A stretch of 64,000 nt of DNA, taken from Bacillus zhangzhouensis. Its GTDB lineage: Bacteria; Bacillota; Bacilli; Bacillales; Bacillaceae. Shown here piece by piece: positions 19,059-28,339 of this stretch. The position numbers and the translations under genes are program-made. The notes below the pieces were generated by a model. It ran no database searches, had not been told where the DNA came from, and saw only the letters and a program-made list of their open reading frames with translations. Numbering within the stretch: position 1 is the stretch's first letter; the number at the start of each line of letters is the position of its first letter. Location of the stretch: contig CP099514.1 in the NCBI GenBank assembly GCA_025809375.1, forward strand, positions 930,001 through 994,000, in the 5' to 3' direction.

Positions 19059-19220
19059 TTACTCTTTTGCTGAGCAATCTTTAGAGGTGGATTTGATGCC
19101 TTTATTTAAGAGCATGTCAAGCTCTTGACTGCATCTGATGGTTTCTTCGGCATTCATCCCGAATTTTTTTGCAGTCTCAATTAAATGTAATCTTTTTTGT
19201 TCAATTTCATAATTGATCAT
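19059..19220 (-). CDS. yisI: Spo0E-family aspartyl-phosphate phosphatase YisI
   Basis: This 53-codon gene encodes MINYEIEQKRLHLIETAKKF, then ETIRCSQELDMLLNKGI. SQELD is the hallmark of Spo0E-like phosphatases, small helical-hairpin proteins that remove phosphate from Spo0A~P and delay sporulation. The length is close to family members. It sits between gerP and cotH as in B. subtilis. The start is ATG; the upstream TGAGAG is a moderate ribosome site, so the exact start is slightly uncertain. Confidence 0.88.
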   Translation of the reverse strand: MINYEIEQKRLHLIETAKKFGMNAEETIRCSQELDMLLNKGIKSTSKDCSAKE

Positions 19221-19342
19221 AACAGACGCCAACTCTCACATTTTTTATCGAATAGAAGGATATGGTTAGTATACCCTATTTTTTTATAAAAAAAGCTGTT
19301 TCGTCAATATGAGTAATAAAGTGACAAAATTCGAAAGTGTTC

Positions 19343-20437
19343 TTACGTGCCAAATACCTCTTTTCTGATCTCAGTCTGTAAATAACGTCGTCTTTTGTTG
19401 ATATACTGCCGGATTAAGTCTCGTTCAGACTGCAGGATGTCTTTTCGATCTTTCGTATATGGATCATCTTCAATTCGATCCTCAATCGATTCATGCCATT
19501 TCTCGATGATTGGACAGAGCCGGTCTTCTACAAAATGTGTATCGAGTACATGCTGGAAAAGTGTGTAATAGGCTCTTTTAAACGAAGGGATATCTAGTAA
19601 TCTAGCAGTTAATGTATTAAAGCCGTTTACTGGGATATAATCAAACGCCATTTCTTCTCCATGAATGTCACGGCCCCATGTTGCATCATAATCCCAAGGA
19701 AGTATTTGAAACCTCCCTTGTTCATTCACATAAAGAGCGTAGTTATGAACAAAACCATCAAAGTTTTGTGTGCATACCACACCGATGAGCCAGCGGAAAT
19801 ATTGTGTCACATCTAGGTATTGTTCAATTCTTTCTGCAAAAGTGTCATCCCTCGCTGTGTTGAGAAAGTAAATAAATTCGCTCAGCTGCTGATCATGTTG
19901 AGAAGTCCCCGTTTTTTTCTCGTATCCGAGAAGAAGGTGCTTTTTTGGCTTCTTATCAAAAGAACTCAAAAGGGAGAAGTTCGCGTCGTCATCAACCGCA
20001 TAATAAATGCCTCCTCCTGAAAGCTGCCGTTTTTGAAGAAAGAACTCATCGACGGATTCTATTTTCAAATAAATGCCTTCTTTTCTTCCATTTATAGTGA
20101 GAAACACATGAGAAGCTATTGGACTAAGCACTCCCATCTGCTCAAAGAAAAAAAAGGACAGCCTGTTTCGGATAAACGAAGGGTCATTGTACTCTGCATT
20201 TAAATGAAAGATGGATTCGCCTTGTCTTTGTTTTGGCTTTCTGTATTCAATGTGATAGGACTTTTTCTTAAGCTTTCTAATGTGTGATCCGCGGTATGAA
20301 GCATAAATATGTGATTTGGTTTGGCCGGTTTTCAGAATAGCTTCAACAGGTTCATCGTTCCAAATGTCTTTTCTTAATTCAATCAGGTCCTTTGGATGAA
20401 TCCACATATCAAGTTGTTTTAAAGGTTGTGCGTTCAT
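19343..20437 (-). CDS. cotH: CotH-family spore coat protein kinase
   Basis: The 364-residue product is a CotH-family atypical kinase: it has an N-terminal strand-rich region with ATGQTKSHIYASYRGSH-like KTGQTKSHI, the conserved RNRLSFFFFEQMGV, and the catalytic core QNFDGFVHNYALYVNEQGRFQILPWDYDATWGRD in pieces (Asp residues in NFDG and PWDYD). CotH proteins phosphorylate serines of other coat proteins, notably CotG. The gene is divergent from a CotG-like gene at 20643, a kinase-substrate pair. In B. subtilis this position holds yisJ, a CotH paralogue, so the gene may be called yisJ by position. The start is ATG with GGAGG 11 bases upstream. Confidence 0.88.
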   Translation of the reverse strand: MNAQPLKQLDMWIHPKDLIELRKDIWNDEPVEAILKTGQTKSHIYASYRGSHIRKLKKKSYHIEYRKPKQRQGESIFHLNAEYNDPSFIRNRLSFFFFEQMGVLSPIASHVFLTINGRKEGIYLKIESVDEFFLQKRQLSGGGIYYAVDDDANFSLLSSFDKKPKKHLLLGYEKKTGTSQHDQQLSEFIYFLNTARDDTFAERIEQYLDVTQYFRWLIGVVCTQNFDGFVHNYALYVNEQGRFQILPWDYDATWGRDIHGEEMAFDYIPVNGFNTLTARLLDIPSFKRAYYTLFQHVLDTHFVEDRLCPIIEKWHESIEDRIEDDPYTKDRKDILQSERDLIRQYINKRRRYLQTEIRKEVFGT

Positions 20438-20468
20438 ACGTTCATCAGCCTCCCTATATGCTCTTCTT

Positions 20469-20477
20469 TACGATATG
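20469..20477 (-). promoter_or_regulatory. Sigma-K-type -10 element for cotH
   Basis: On the minus strand CATATCGTA matches CATAnnnTA exactly and lies about 32 bases before the cotH start. The -35 is not clear. The 205-base gap between cotH and cotG must also hold the cotG promoter, for which CATAAAGCA (about 20572) is a weak candidate. Confidence 0.5.
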
Positions 20478-20642
20478 AAAGTAAAGGAATGTCCTGTACC
20501 GGCTGGCAGGTATTCATGGAGTTTTCAAGGAAAGAGGCATTCGTCACGAACACTTGTCTACCGAGTCTCGTAACATAAAGCAGAGAAGATAAACAGCTTA
20601 GTCTGTTTGTTTTGTCGAAGCATAGACTGGAGGGAATTGTTC

Positions 20643-21146
20643 GTGAGTACATTTGATCATTCACACATTGAAGATGCAGTGGCTTCACTCCGAAGTGAGG
20701 GACGTGATCATCACTTGGATCGTGAACCAGAATCAAGCCGTTCGCACAAGTCAGCTCATTCTCATCATTCAAGTCGCGGTCATTGGTTCTTTGGGGGTGG
20801 TGGACACCGTAAATCACGCCGCAGTAAAAAAAGCTGCAGAAGCTATCGTTCAAAGAAAAGTTATCGCTCTAAGAAAAGCATGAAGAGCAAAAAGTCATGT
20901 GAAAGCAAAAAATCTTACAGAAGCAAAAAGAGCGAACCGAAAAAGTCATGTCGCAGCAAACACAAATCGCATCATAAAAAGAGCTGCAAGTCACGCCGCA
21001 GCCATCGATCTAAACGTTCTCATCACCATAAGCGCAGCCGCTCTTGCCAAAGATGTGGAAAGAAAACGCATCGCTCTCGAACTAGAGGAAATGTTGAGCG
21101 TAAATGGGATCAAGGGAATATGTGGGAGTACCGCCGCTTCCGCTAA
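20643..21146 (+). CDS. cotG: CotG-like spore coat protein with Ser/Lys/Arg repeats
   Basis: The start is GTG (MSTFDHSHIEDAVASLRSEG) with TGGAGGG upstream; the frame is open further left without a ribosome site. The 167-residue product keeps the CotG N-terminus (HSxIEDAV..EG) and then has repeats such as SYRSKKSYRSKKS, MKSKKSCESKKS and RSHRSKRSHHHKRS over residues 60-145. CotG is a very basic outer-coat protein whose repeat serines are phosphorylated by CotH. Cysteines recur in the repeats (KKSC) and may support cross-linking. It is divergent from cotH. Confidence 0.85.
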   Translation: MSTFDHSHIEDAVASLRSEGRDHHLDREPESSRSHKSAHSHHSSRGHWFFGGGGHRKSRRSKKSCRSYRSKKSYRSKKSMKSKKSCESKKSYRSKKSEPKKSCRSKHKSHHKKSCKSRRSHRSKRSHHHKRSRSCQRCGKKTHRSRTRGNVERKWDQGNMWEYRRFR

Positions 21147-21166
21147 GTATTCAATCATCATTTTTG

Positions 21167-21209
21167 AAACCCTTTTTAAAAGAGAGTATGATAAAAAAGG
21201 GTTTTTTTT
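21167..21209 (+). terminator. Terminator after cotG
   Basis: AAACCCTTTTT pairs with AAAAAGGGTTT around an 18-base loop and runs into a T tract. Confidence 0.85.
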
Positions 21210-21272
21210 ATTTCATAGAGAAATAAAATGAGACATCATAACTTAGCGAAATGAAGATTGTGAGGGGAAGAC

Positions 21273-22187
21273 ATGAAGTTTTTTACAGGTGAGATACATA
21301 GCAGCATGTTTATTGGGGTAGTCATTGATGATGAATGGGTGATGGACGTCAAAAAGGCAGAAGCCAAATTATTTGAGCTTGAGACACTGCCAAACTCTAT
21401 ATTTGAGTGTATCAAAATGGGGGACAAGTTTGTAGAACATGTAGGGCAGCTTCTTAATTGGGCTGAGAAAAAAGAAGAAGATCGCGGTTCTTATGTATAT
21501 CCGCTTTCGGACGTGAAACTCCATGCCCCGATTCCAAAGCCGTCTAAAAACATCATGTGTGTCGGAAAGAATTATCAAGATCATGTCATGGAGATGGGAA
21601 GTGCGGCGGATATTCCTAAAGACGTGATGATTTTTACAAAAGCACCTACTTCTGTCATTGGACACGAAGCGGACATTCTTCTTCATGAAGGTGTGACAAG
21701 TGAATTGGATTATGAAGGAGAGCTTGCCATCGTTATGGGCAAATCAGGGAAGAACATTGCTCCTGAAGAGGTCCAAGATTATATATTCGGTTACACCATT
21801 TTAAATGATGTGACGGCAAGAGATTTGCAGAAAAAACATAAACAATTTTTTATTGGCAAAAGCTTAGATACAACCTGCCCGATAGGTCCTTATATCGTTC
21901 ATAAGTCCATGATCGAGGATCATGGTGCGCTCCATGTGGAAACAAAGGTAAACGGAGAGGTTCGTCAGTCTGCCAGTACGAAATTAATGATCTTTCCAAT
22001 TGAGGACATTGTCTCCACTCTTTCAAAAGGGATGACACTAGAAGCGGGTGACATCATTGCAACAGGTACACCTTCTGGAGTGGGGAAGGGCTTTGAACCG
22101 CCTAAGTTTTTAGCTTCTGGAGATCGAATTGACATCACAATTGAACCGATTGGGACGCTGACAAATCACGTCAAATCAAGCGTCTGA
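21273..22187 (+). CDS. yisK: Fumarylacetoacetate hydrolase family protein YisK
   Basis: The 304-residue protein has the FAH-family core: NIMCVGKNYQDHVMEM, ELDYEGELAIVMGKSGKNI with metal-binding E-x-E, YTILNDVTARDLQ, GKSLDTTCPIGPYIV and ATGTPSGVG. B. subtilis YisK is reported to be an oxaloacetate decarboxylase that also interacts with the Mbl cytoskeleton. GTGAGGGGA precedes the ATG. It is a single gene with YisL 80 bases downstream. Confidence 0.92.
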   Translation: MKFFTGEIHSSMFIGVVIDDEWVMDVKKAEAKLFELETLPNSIFECIKMGDKFVEHVGQLLNWAEKKEEDRGSYVYPLSDVKLHAPIPKPSKNIMCVGKNYQDHVMEMGSAADIPKDVMIFTKAPTSVIGHEADILLHEGVTSELDYEGELAIVMGKSGKNIAPEEVQDYIFGYTILNDVTARDLQKKHKQFFIGKSLDTTCPIGPYIVHKSMIEDHGALHVETKVNGEVRQSASTKLMIFPIEDIVSTLSKGMTLEAGDIIATGTPSGVGKGFEPPKFLASGDRIDITIEPIGTLTNHVKSSV

Positions 22188-22270
22188 TGACACAGGATTG
22201 CCGCTTTGTGTTCGACTTATTTCGTGGTACGATGAGAAGGTACTTGTTCTGATAAAGGGGGAAATCACAA

Positions 22271-22639
22271 ATGGGAACACATTTACATATCACAGCATGG
22301 GTTCTGGGGATTATGTTATTCTTCGTAGCCTTTGCTCTAGCGGGTAAAAACGACAAAGGCGCTAAAATTGTGCACATGATCGTTCGCTTATTCTACTTGA
22401 TCATTATTGCAACCGGCGTGGAGCTGTATGTTCGCACAGGAATGAAAATTCCAGGTTTCGGGGGCGAGTATATTGGAAAAATGATTCTCGGTATCCTAGT
22501 GATCGGTTTCATGGAAATGGTCCTAGTGCGCAAGAAAAAAGGAAAATCGGTGACTGGTGTGTTGATTGGTTTTATCGTGTTTGCGATTGTGACCATTCTT
22601 CTCGGTTTACGTCTGCCGATTGGTTTCCATATCTTTTAA
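22271..22639 (+). CDS. yisL: UPF0344 membrane protein YisL
   Basis: The 122-residue product is a small polytopic membrane protein with four hydrophobic segments (about 5-24, 36-56, 65-81 and 90-113). It starts MGTHLHITAWVLGIMLFF with AAAGGGGG upstream. Position after yisK and composition identify it as YisL (UPF0344). Function is unknown. Confidence 0.88.
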   Translation: MGTHLHITAWVLGIMLFFVAFALAGKNDKGAKIVHMIVRLFYLIIIATGVELYVRTGMKIPGFGGEYIGKMILGILVIGFMEMVLVRKKKGKSVTGVLIGFIVFAIVTILLGLRLPIGFHIF

Positions 22640-22642
22640 TAT

Positions 22643-22679
22643 AAAAAGGACATTGCTTATACGAAGCAGTGTCCTTTTT
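22643..22679. terminator. Convergent terminator between yisL and yisN
   Basis: AAAAAGGACATTGCTT pairs with AAGCAGTGTCCTTTTT around ATACG. A and T tracts on both sides make it bidirectional. Confidence 0.9.
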
Positions 22680-23205
22680 ATGTGGCATCAAATGGTGAAA
22701 CCGTCCGGTGTCCGTCTGAAGTTGTCCATTCAAAACGAATTTGACTGGCGGCAGGCTCATAGTGACATTGAAGTGCAAGTGATTGCGTATCTGCCGAAAA
22801 CTGAAAGAAAGAGACGCGCTGCAATGAATGAAAGGAAGAGAAGACACAATCATAGACGGAAAACCCAAGCTGTTCTATCTGCTCAATGATGTGATAAAAG
22901 ACGTTTTCCGGTACGAACATGAGAAGATCAAGCCAGCCTTTGGCAAGAGACGCAGTATATTGAATTTTTTCTCCTCCTTGTACTTCCATTAGCTGCCCGT
23001 TTTCATGAAGAATCATGGAACCAAGCAATTCTCCTTTTGTCCATCGGTTATTCTCTCTCAAACAGATCATCGTGCTTTGAAGACTTTCTGGCAGCATGAT
23101 CTCTCCGTCTTCATCTTCAATCAGACAATGCCCGTTTTCGATGAGCAAATACCCGTTACACCATCTTCGGCTGCAGCGTTCAAGCTGGTTTATTCGATTC
23201 TCCAT
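22678..23205 (-). CDS. yisN: YisN-like protein (DUF2777)
   Basis: The start MENRINQLERCSRRWCNGYL is chosen for its AAAGGAGA site 8 bases upstream; an earlier in-frame codon overlaps that site. The 175-residue product has no signal peptide or membrane segment. Cysteines (ERCSRRWCNG) and a C-terminal beta-rich region (SLALQCHYEPAASQIRFEW) are visible. It occupies the yisN position between yisL and asnO and is known in Bacillus only as a conserved protein of unknown function. Confidence 0.75.
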   Translation of the reverse strand: MENRINQLERCSRRWCNGYLLIENGHCLIEDEDGEIMLPESLQSTMICLRENNRWTKGELLGSMILHENGQLMEVQGGEKIQYTASLAKGWLDLLMFVPENVFYHIIEQIEQLGFSVYDCVFSSFHSLQRVSFFQFSADTQSLALQCHYEPAASQIRFEWTTSDGHRTVSPFDAT

Positions 23206-23360
23206 TTGCAAAATCTCCTTTCCTTCTTCTTTTCTTACCAAATCAAGCTTGTCCTATACGCTCGAGAAAAAAGGACAAATCAACTATCAAGGAGACGATG
23301 CATAAACTAAGAAAGGCTGAATGAGAACACTTGAGGAAAAACGGATGGGAGCTGATGATG

Positions 23361-25202
23361 ATGTGTGGAATTACAGGCTGGGCAGACTTTAAAAAGCCGC
23401 TCATCCAACAAGAACATGTAATCAATCAAATGACAGATACATTATCTAAAAGAGGGCCGGATGATACAAATACGTGGAAAAGTGAGCACGTTCTTTTCGG
23501 GCATAAAAGGCTAGCGGTGGTAGATGTAGAAGGCGGAAAGCAGCCGATGACATATACACATCAAAACCATGCTTATACGATTGTATACAATGGAGAGCTC
23601 TATAATACGGAGGATATAAGAAAAGAATTGTTAAAAAGGGGGCACCGTTTTCTTGGGCATTCTGATACAGAAGTCCTTCTTCATGCCTATACAGAATGGA
23701 AGGAAGAGTGTGTCTCCCATTTGAATGGCATTTTTGCATTTGTGATTTGGGATAGTGAACGTGAGTTGTTATTTGCAGGGAGAGACCGACTCGGCGTCAA
23801 GCCATTTTTCTATACAGAACGTCATCATTCCTTTTTATTTGGTTCAGAAATCAAAGCACTTCTTGCTCATCCTGATATCAAAGCAAAAGTCGATCATGAA
23901 GGGCTGTCGGAGATCTTTGGCTTAGGGCCGTCAAGAACACCAGGGCAAGGAGTGTTTAAAGGAATAAAAGAGCTGAGACCTGCACATGCCTTGACCTTTT
24001 CAAAAGACGGCCTGCGTGTGTGGAGATACTGGAATGTCAAAAGCAAGGAGCACACCGACTCACTTGATGACACCGCACAGCACATTAGACATCTCTTTTC
24101 GGATGCCGTGACAAGACAGCTCGTCTCTGATGTGCCTGTATGTACATTCTTATCTGGGGGCGTCGATTCTAGTGCCATTACTGCCATTGCCGCTAAGCAC
24201 TTTGAGAAAATAGGGAAAGCACCGCTTCATACGTATTCCATTGACTACGAAGAAAATGATCAATTTTTTGAAGCAAGTCAATTCCAGCCGAATGCTGACG
24301 GACCATGGATTGATCAAATGACCAAAGTGTTTCAAACGAATCACCACAACTGTATCATCGGGCAAAAAGAGCTGGCTGCTTATTTGAAGGAAGCGGTTGA
24401 GGTTCGAGATTTACCGGGTATGGCAGATATCGATTCTTCTTTACTTATCTTCTGCCGAGACATTAAAAAGGATTTCGTTGTTGGTTTGTCAGGTGAGTGT
24501 GCTGATGAAATTTTTGGCGGCTATCCTTGGTTTCACATGGCAAATGAAACAAATAGTTTCCCTTGGATGAGATCGACTGGAGCGAGAACGCAGCTATTAC
24601 AAAACTCGTGGCAAAAAAAGCTGTCACTTCAGGAATACGCGCAATGCAAATATGAAGAAACGGTGGCAGAAACGCCTCTTTTAGATGGGGAAACTGGCGT
24701 CGATAAAGCCCGGAGAGAACTTTTTTACTTAAATATGATCTGGTTTATGACAACACTGCTTGATCGAAAAGATCGAATGAGTATGGGGGCTAGTCTTGAG
24801 GTACGTGTGCCATTTGCAGATCATCGTCTTGTCGAATATGTATGGAATATTCCTTGGGAAATGAAAATGCATGGAAATCGTGAAAAAGGGGTTTTGCGAA
24901 AAGCATTAGAGGGAATTTTACCGAATGAAGTGCTCTATCGAAAGAAGAGTCCTTACCCGAAAACACATCATCCAGCCTATACTCAGGCTGTGAAAGAGAT
25001 GCTAACAGACTGTCTCGTGCAAAAAGACTCTGTACTTCACGAAATTTTAGATCCACATCAATTAAAGCAGCTCATTGAAACGGAAGGAGCTTCTTTTCAC
25101 GTGCCATGGTATGGCCAGTTAATGAAGGGCCCGCAGTTGATTGCCCATCTAGCACAGATTCATCATTGGTTTGAAACGTATCGAATTGATATAGAAGCGT
25201 AA
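23361..25202 (+). CDS. asnO: Glutamine-hydrolysing asparagine synthetase AsnO
   Basis: The start is the ATG directly before TGT, so Cys2 (MCGITGWADF) is the class II glutaminase nucleophile. The 613-residue protein has the glutaminase domain (RGPDDTNTW, YNGELYNTEDIR) and the synthetase domain with the ATP pyrophosphatase loop LSGGVDSSAITAIAA and GLSGECADEIFGGY. AsnO is the sporulation-linked asparagine synthetase of B. subtilis and lies at the same position, next to yisN and yisP. GGGAGCTG precedes the start. Confidence 0.95.
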   Translation: MCGITGWADFKKPLIQQEHVINQMTDTLSKRGPDDTNTWKSEHVLFGHKRLAVVDVEGGKQPMTYTHQNHAYTIVYNGELYNTEDIRKELLKRGHRFLGHSDTEVLLHAYTEWKEECVSHLNGIFAFVIWDSERELLFAGRDRLGVKPFFYTERHHSFLFGSEIKALLAHPDIKAKVDHEGLSEIFGLGPSRTPGQGVFKGIKELRPAHALTFSKDGLRVWRYWNVKSKEHTDSLDDTAQHIRHLFSDAVTRQLVSDVPVCTFLSGGVDSSAITAIAAKHFEKIGKAPLHTYSIDYEENDQFFEASQFQPNADGPWIDQMTKVFQTNHHNCIIGQKELAAYLKEAVEVRDLPGMADIDSSLLIFCRDIKKDFVVGLSGECADEIFGGYPWFHMANETNSFPWMRSTGARTQLLQNSWQKKLSLQEYAQCKYEETVAETPLLDGETGVDKARRELFYLNMIWFMTTLLDRKDRMSMGASLEVRVPFADHRLVEYVWNIPWEMKMHGNREKGVLRKALEGILPNEVLYRKKSPYPKTHHPAYTQAVKEMLTDCLVQKDSVLHEILDPHQLKQLIETEGASFHVPWYGQLMKGPQLIAHLAQIHHWFETYRIDIEA

Positions 25203-25209
25203 TAATGGG

Positions 25210-25250
25210 GCGGCTTTCTTGCACTTGTTGAAAGGAAGCCGGCTTTTTTG
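25210..25250 (+). terminator. Terminator after asnO
   Basis: GCGGCTTTC pairs imperfectly with GGAAGCCGGC and is followed by TTTTTT. Confidence 0.8.
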
Positions 25251-25349
25251 ATACATAACATGAGACTTTTTGAGCACATCAAAAGTTGATCTAATCTTTT
25301 CAATTTGTATAATTAACTTAAAGTGAATTAATTTGGAGGAAAAAGGATA

Positions 25350-26867
25350 ATGAAAATCATTGTGATCGGAGCGGGACCAGGGGGTCTTGCAGCAGCTATG
25401 ATGCTTCAAAGCAAAGGACATGATGTTCATATATACGAAAAACAGCCCTTTGTTGGCGGACGTAATTCTAAGTTGCAACTTGGTGATTTCACGTTTGATA
25501 CAGGTCCTACCTTTCTCAGCATGATTCATATTGCAGAGGAGCTGTTCACCTTTGCTGGTCAAAATCTTTATGACTATATCGATGTGATTGAATTAAAAGA
25601 AATGTATCGATTAATTTTTCAAGACAATCAGCTGGATGTGATTCGAGATCGCGATGAAATGTACAAACGATTAGAAGCCTTTGCACCTGGTGAGGGCGAA
25701 GGGTACCTAAGATTTATGAAAGATACAAAGCGCAAAATGGATCGTCTGACACCCATTTTACAAAGTAAAATGGACCGCTTTTATCATTACCTTCGTCCGA
25801 TGGTGATCAAAGCACTTCCACAGCTTTCGCTTAATAAAAGTTTGTATGATGTATTGTCAGACTATTTTTCGAATGAATCAGTGAAATATGCCTTTACATT
25901 TCAATCAAAGTACTTAGGAATGTCCCCGTGGGAATGCCCTGGTGCGTTCTCGATCCTTTCGTTTATGGAACATGACACAGGTGTTTTCCATCCGAAAGGC
26001 GGTGTCAATCAGCTGTCAGAAGCGATGGCAAAGGCGGCGGTTGAAGCTGGAGCAGCGCTTCATCTGTCAGCTGGCGTCGAAAAGCTGCTGACGGAGGGAA
26101 GGACAGTAAAAGGCATTCGTTTAGAATCAGGGGAAGAAATACAGGCAGATGAGGTGATCGTCAATGGAGACTTTGCACATGTGATGACAAAACTTGTCGA
26201 GCCAGGTCTTTTAAAGAAATACAGTGAAAAAAAATTAAAAAAGAAAAAATTCTCATGCTCTACCTTTATGCTCTATTTAGGACTGGATACCATGTATGAT
26301 GAGCCGCACCATACCATCGTTTTTTCCGATGATTATGCTAGATTCGTCAAAGGCATTACGAAAACATATGAGCTGCCAGATGATCCGTCTATTTATATTC
26401 AAAATGCAAGTGTAACCGATGACTCACTTGCTCCAAAAGGAAAATCAGCTCTTTATGTGCTGGCTCCAGTTGCCAATAACCAAAGCGGGATTGACTGGCA
26501 AGCGCATCAAGATGAATTTAGAGAGCTTGTGCTGGATACATTGGAGCGGAAAACCGGCTTTCAGAATGTGAGACAGCATATAGAAGTTGAGCGGATGATC
26601 ACACCGAAGCAATGGGAGGAAGAACTTTACGTATATGAAGGAGCTACATTTAACCTTGGCCACCAGCTGACGCAGATGATGGTCCTACGGCCGCACAATG
26701 AATTTGATGAATTAAAGCACTGCTGGCTCGTTGGAGGAGGAACGCATCCAGGAAGCGGACTGCCAACCATTTTAGAATCAGCACGTATTACGGCAAATGC
26801 CATTCTTTCAAAAGAGAACCATTTACACAAAACAATGCGGCATCAAGAAAAGGAGAGCGCCTCATGA
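25350..26867 (+). CDS. CrtN-type carotenoid desaturase/oxidase (first paralogue)
   Basis: The 505-residue flavoprotein opens with the FAD dinucleotide-binding motif VIGAGPGGLAAAMML and FVGGRNSKL, and ends with the family signature WLVGGGTHPGSGLPTILESARITANAI. This is the phytoene/diapophytoene desaturase family. In C30 pathways (for example CrtN and CrtP of Staphylococcus) such paralogues desaturate dehydrosqualene or oxidise its end methyl group. The gene leads an operon: GGAGG precedes it, and the stop overlaps the next desaturase (ATGA). Which of the two paralogues desaturates and which oxidises cannot be told by eye. Confidence 0.88.
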   Translation: MKIIVIGAGPGGLAAAMMLQSKGHDVHIYEKQPFVGGRNSKLQLGDFTFDTGPTFLSMIHIAEELFTFAGQNLYDYIDVIELKEMYRLIFQDNQLDVIRDRDEMYKRLEAFAPGEGEGYLRFMKDTKRKMDRLTPILQSKMDRFYHYLRPMVIKALPQLSLNKSLYDVLSDYFSNESVKYAFTFQSKYLGMSPWECPGAFSILSFMEHDTGVFHPKGGVNQLSEAMAKAAVEAGAALHLSAGVEKLLTEGRTVKGIRLESGEEIQADEVIVNGDFAHVMTKLVEPGLLKKYSEKKLKKKKFSCSTFMLYLGLDTMYDEPHHTIVFSDDYARFVKGITKTYELPDDPSIYIQNASVTDDSLAPKGKSALYVLAPVANNQSGIDWQAHQDEFRELVLDTLERKTGFQNVRQHIEVERMITPKQWEEELYVYEGATFNLGHQLTQMMVLRPHNEFDELKHCWLVGGGTHPGSGLPTILESARITANAILSKENHLHKTMRHQEKESAS

Positions 26868-28339
26868 AAAAACATATATTGATTGCAGGCGGCGGTATTG
26901 GCGGAATAATCTCAGCGCTTTATTTAAAAAAGGCTGGACATGATGTCACCCTTGTCGAAAAAAATGAACGGCTTGGCGGGAGACTTGCTTTTGTACGTGA
27001 GAAAGGATATAAAGTAGATGAAGGTCCGACTATTGTCCTACTTCCTGCAATATTAAAAGGCATTTTACATGAGGTAGGAATTGATGAATCATCTCTTGAG
27101 CTGTTGCAGCTTGATCCGCTGTACACCATTCAATATCAAGATGGAACCTCCTATACGAAATACGCTGATGCACTTCGTCAGCTAGATGAAATCAGACGTG
27201 TATTTCCAAAGGAAGATCAAGGGTTCCTGAGGTTTATGGAAGAAATGACGGAACGGTTTCAAGAAGGGCAGCAAGCCTTTCTAGAAAAATCATTTCACGA
27301 AAAACGTACATTTTTTACAAAAGCCAATATGAAGATCTTAATGAAATTAAAGGCGTATCGCACGGTACAAAGTGCTTTGAAAAAATATTTCTCAGACGAA
27401 CGCCTGCGAGATGCGTATGCACTTCAAACCCTCTATGTTGGGGGAAACCCGTATGAGGCATCGGCTATTTATTCGCTTGTGTCCTATAGTGAGCATGCAC
27501 ATGGAATCTACTATCTAAAAGGCGGCTATGCAAGTTTAGTAGATATATTGGAAGAACAGCTCATCAAAATGGGTGTGCATGTAAGAAAAAATGAAGAAGT
27601 CACGCAATTGGTGTTTGAAGGAAAACAGGCAGTCAAAGCAAAAGTCAATGATGAACATGTAGCGGCTGATGCATTTGTGATCAATGGAGATTATCCAGCT
27701 TCGTTAAAAAAGCTTGGTTTAGAAGAACAAGATCGACGGAAATACGTGCCGTCCTCCGGCTGTGTGATGGTGTATCTTGGGTTAAACAAGATGTATCATA
27801 AAGCACCTGTTCATCAATTTTTTATGGGAGAACACTTTGATCAGCATATGAAAGAGGTTTTTCAAACGAAAACGATTCCACAAGACCCGTCATTTTATAC
27901 ATTTAATCCATCGATCATTGATCCATCTCTTGCCCCAGATGGCTGCAGTGTTCTATATATGCTGATTCCCGTTCCTTCAGGAGATCATATCAACTGGGAA
28001 GAGGAGACAGATTTTGTCGAGAACATGGTGGATCGTCTTGAGCAAAGAGGCTTTCCGAGATTGCGAGAGTCGATTGTCTGGAAAAAGATCAGAACACCAA
28101 ATGATTCCTTGCGAGAAGGATTGTTTGAAGGCGGCAGCTTTGGGCTTGCGCCTAATTTGTTTCAATCAGGTGTCTTCCGCCCACAAGTGAAGGTCAGAGA
28201 GACAGATAATCTTTATGCGGCAGGTGCTTCCATCCATCCGGGCGGCGGGGTGCCGATCGTAATGCAAAGTGCGAAGCTCATGGCTTCTGTATTACTAAAA
28301 GATTTGAATGATAGAAAGGAAGTGAAGCTAAGTGGTTGA
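26864..28339 (+). CDS. CrtN-type carotenoid desaturase/oxidase (second paralogue)
   Basis: The 491-residue product has the FAD motif IAGGGIGGIISALYL, RLGGRLAFV, and the C-terminal signature YAAGASIHPGGGVPIVMQSAKLMASVLL. It is a paralogue of the preceding gene and overlaps it by 4 bases at the start and yisP by 8 bases at the end. Together they should carry out successive desaturation and possibly terminal oxidation of a C30 precursor. Assignment to CrtN versus CrtP/CrtNb type is open. Confidence 0.88.
   Translation: MKKHILIAGGGIGGIISALYLKKAGHDVTLVEKNERLGGRLAFVREKGYKVDEGPTIVLLPAILKGILHEVGIDESSLELLQLDPLYTIQYQDGTSYTKYADALRQLDEIRRVFPKEDQGFLRFMEEMTERFQEGQQAFLEKSFHEKRTFFTKANMKILMKLKAYRTVQSALKKYFSDERLRDAYALQTLYVGGNPYEASAIYSLVSYSEHAHGIYYLKGGYASLVDILEEQLIKMGVHVRKNEEVTQLVFEGKQAVKAKVNDEHVAADAFVINGDYPASLKKLGLEEQDRRKYVPSSGCVMVYLGLNKMYHKAPVHQFFMGEHFDQHMKEVFQTKTIPQDPSFYTFNPSIIDPSLAPDGCSVLYMLIPVPSGDHINWEEETDFVENMVDRLEQRGFPRLRESIVWKKIRTPNDSLREGLFEGGSFGLAPNLFQSGVFRPQVKVRETDNLYAAGASIHPGGGVPIVMQSAKLMASVLLKDLNDRKEVKLSG

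Noticed and set aside
20434-20853. Reverse open frame of 139 residues over the cotH-cotG gap
   Set aside because: It covers the promoter region and antisense of the cotG repeats, with no ribosome site or recognisable domain.
20643-21146. CRISPR-like or tandem DNA repeats
   Set aside because: The short repeats encode the Ser/Lys/Arg units of CotG; they vary in length and lack spacers.
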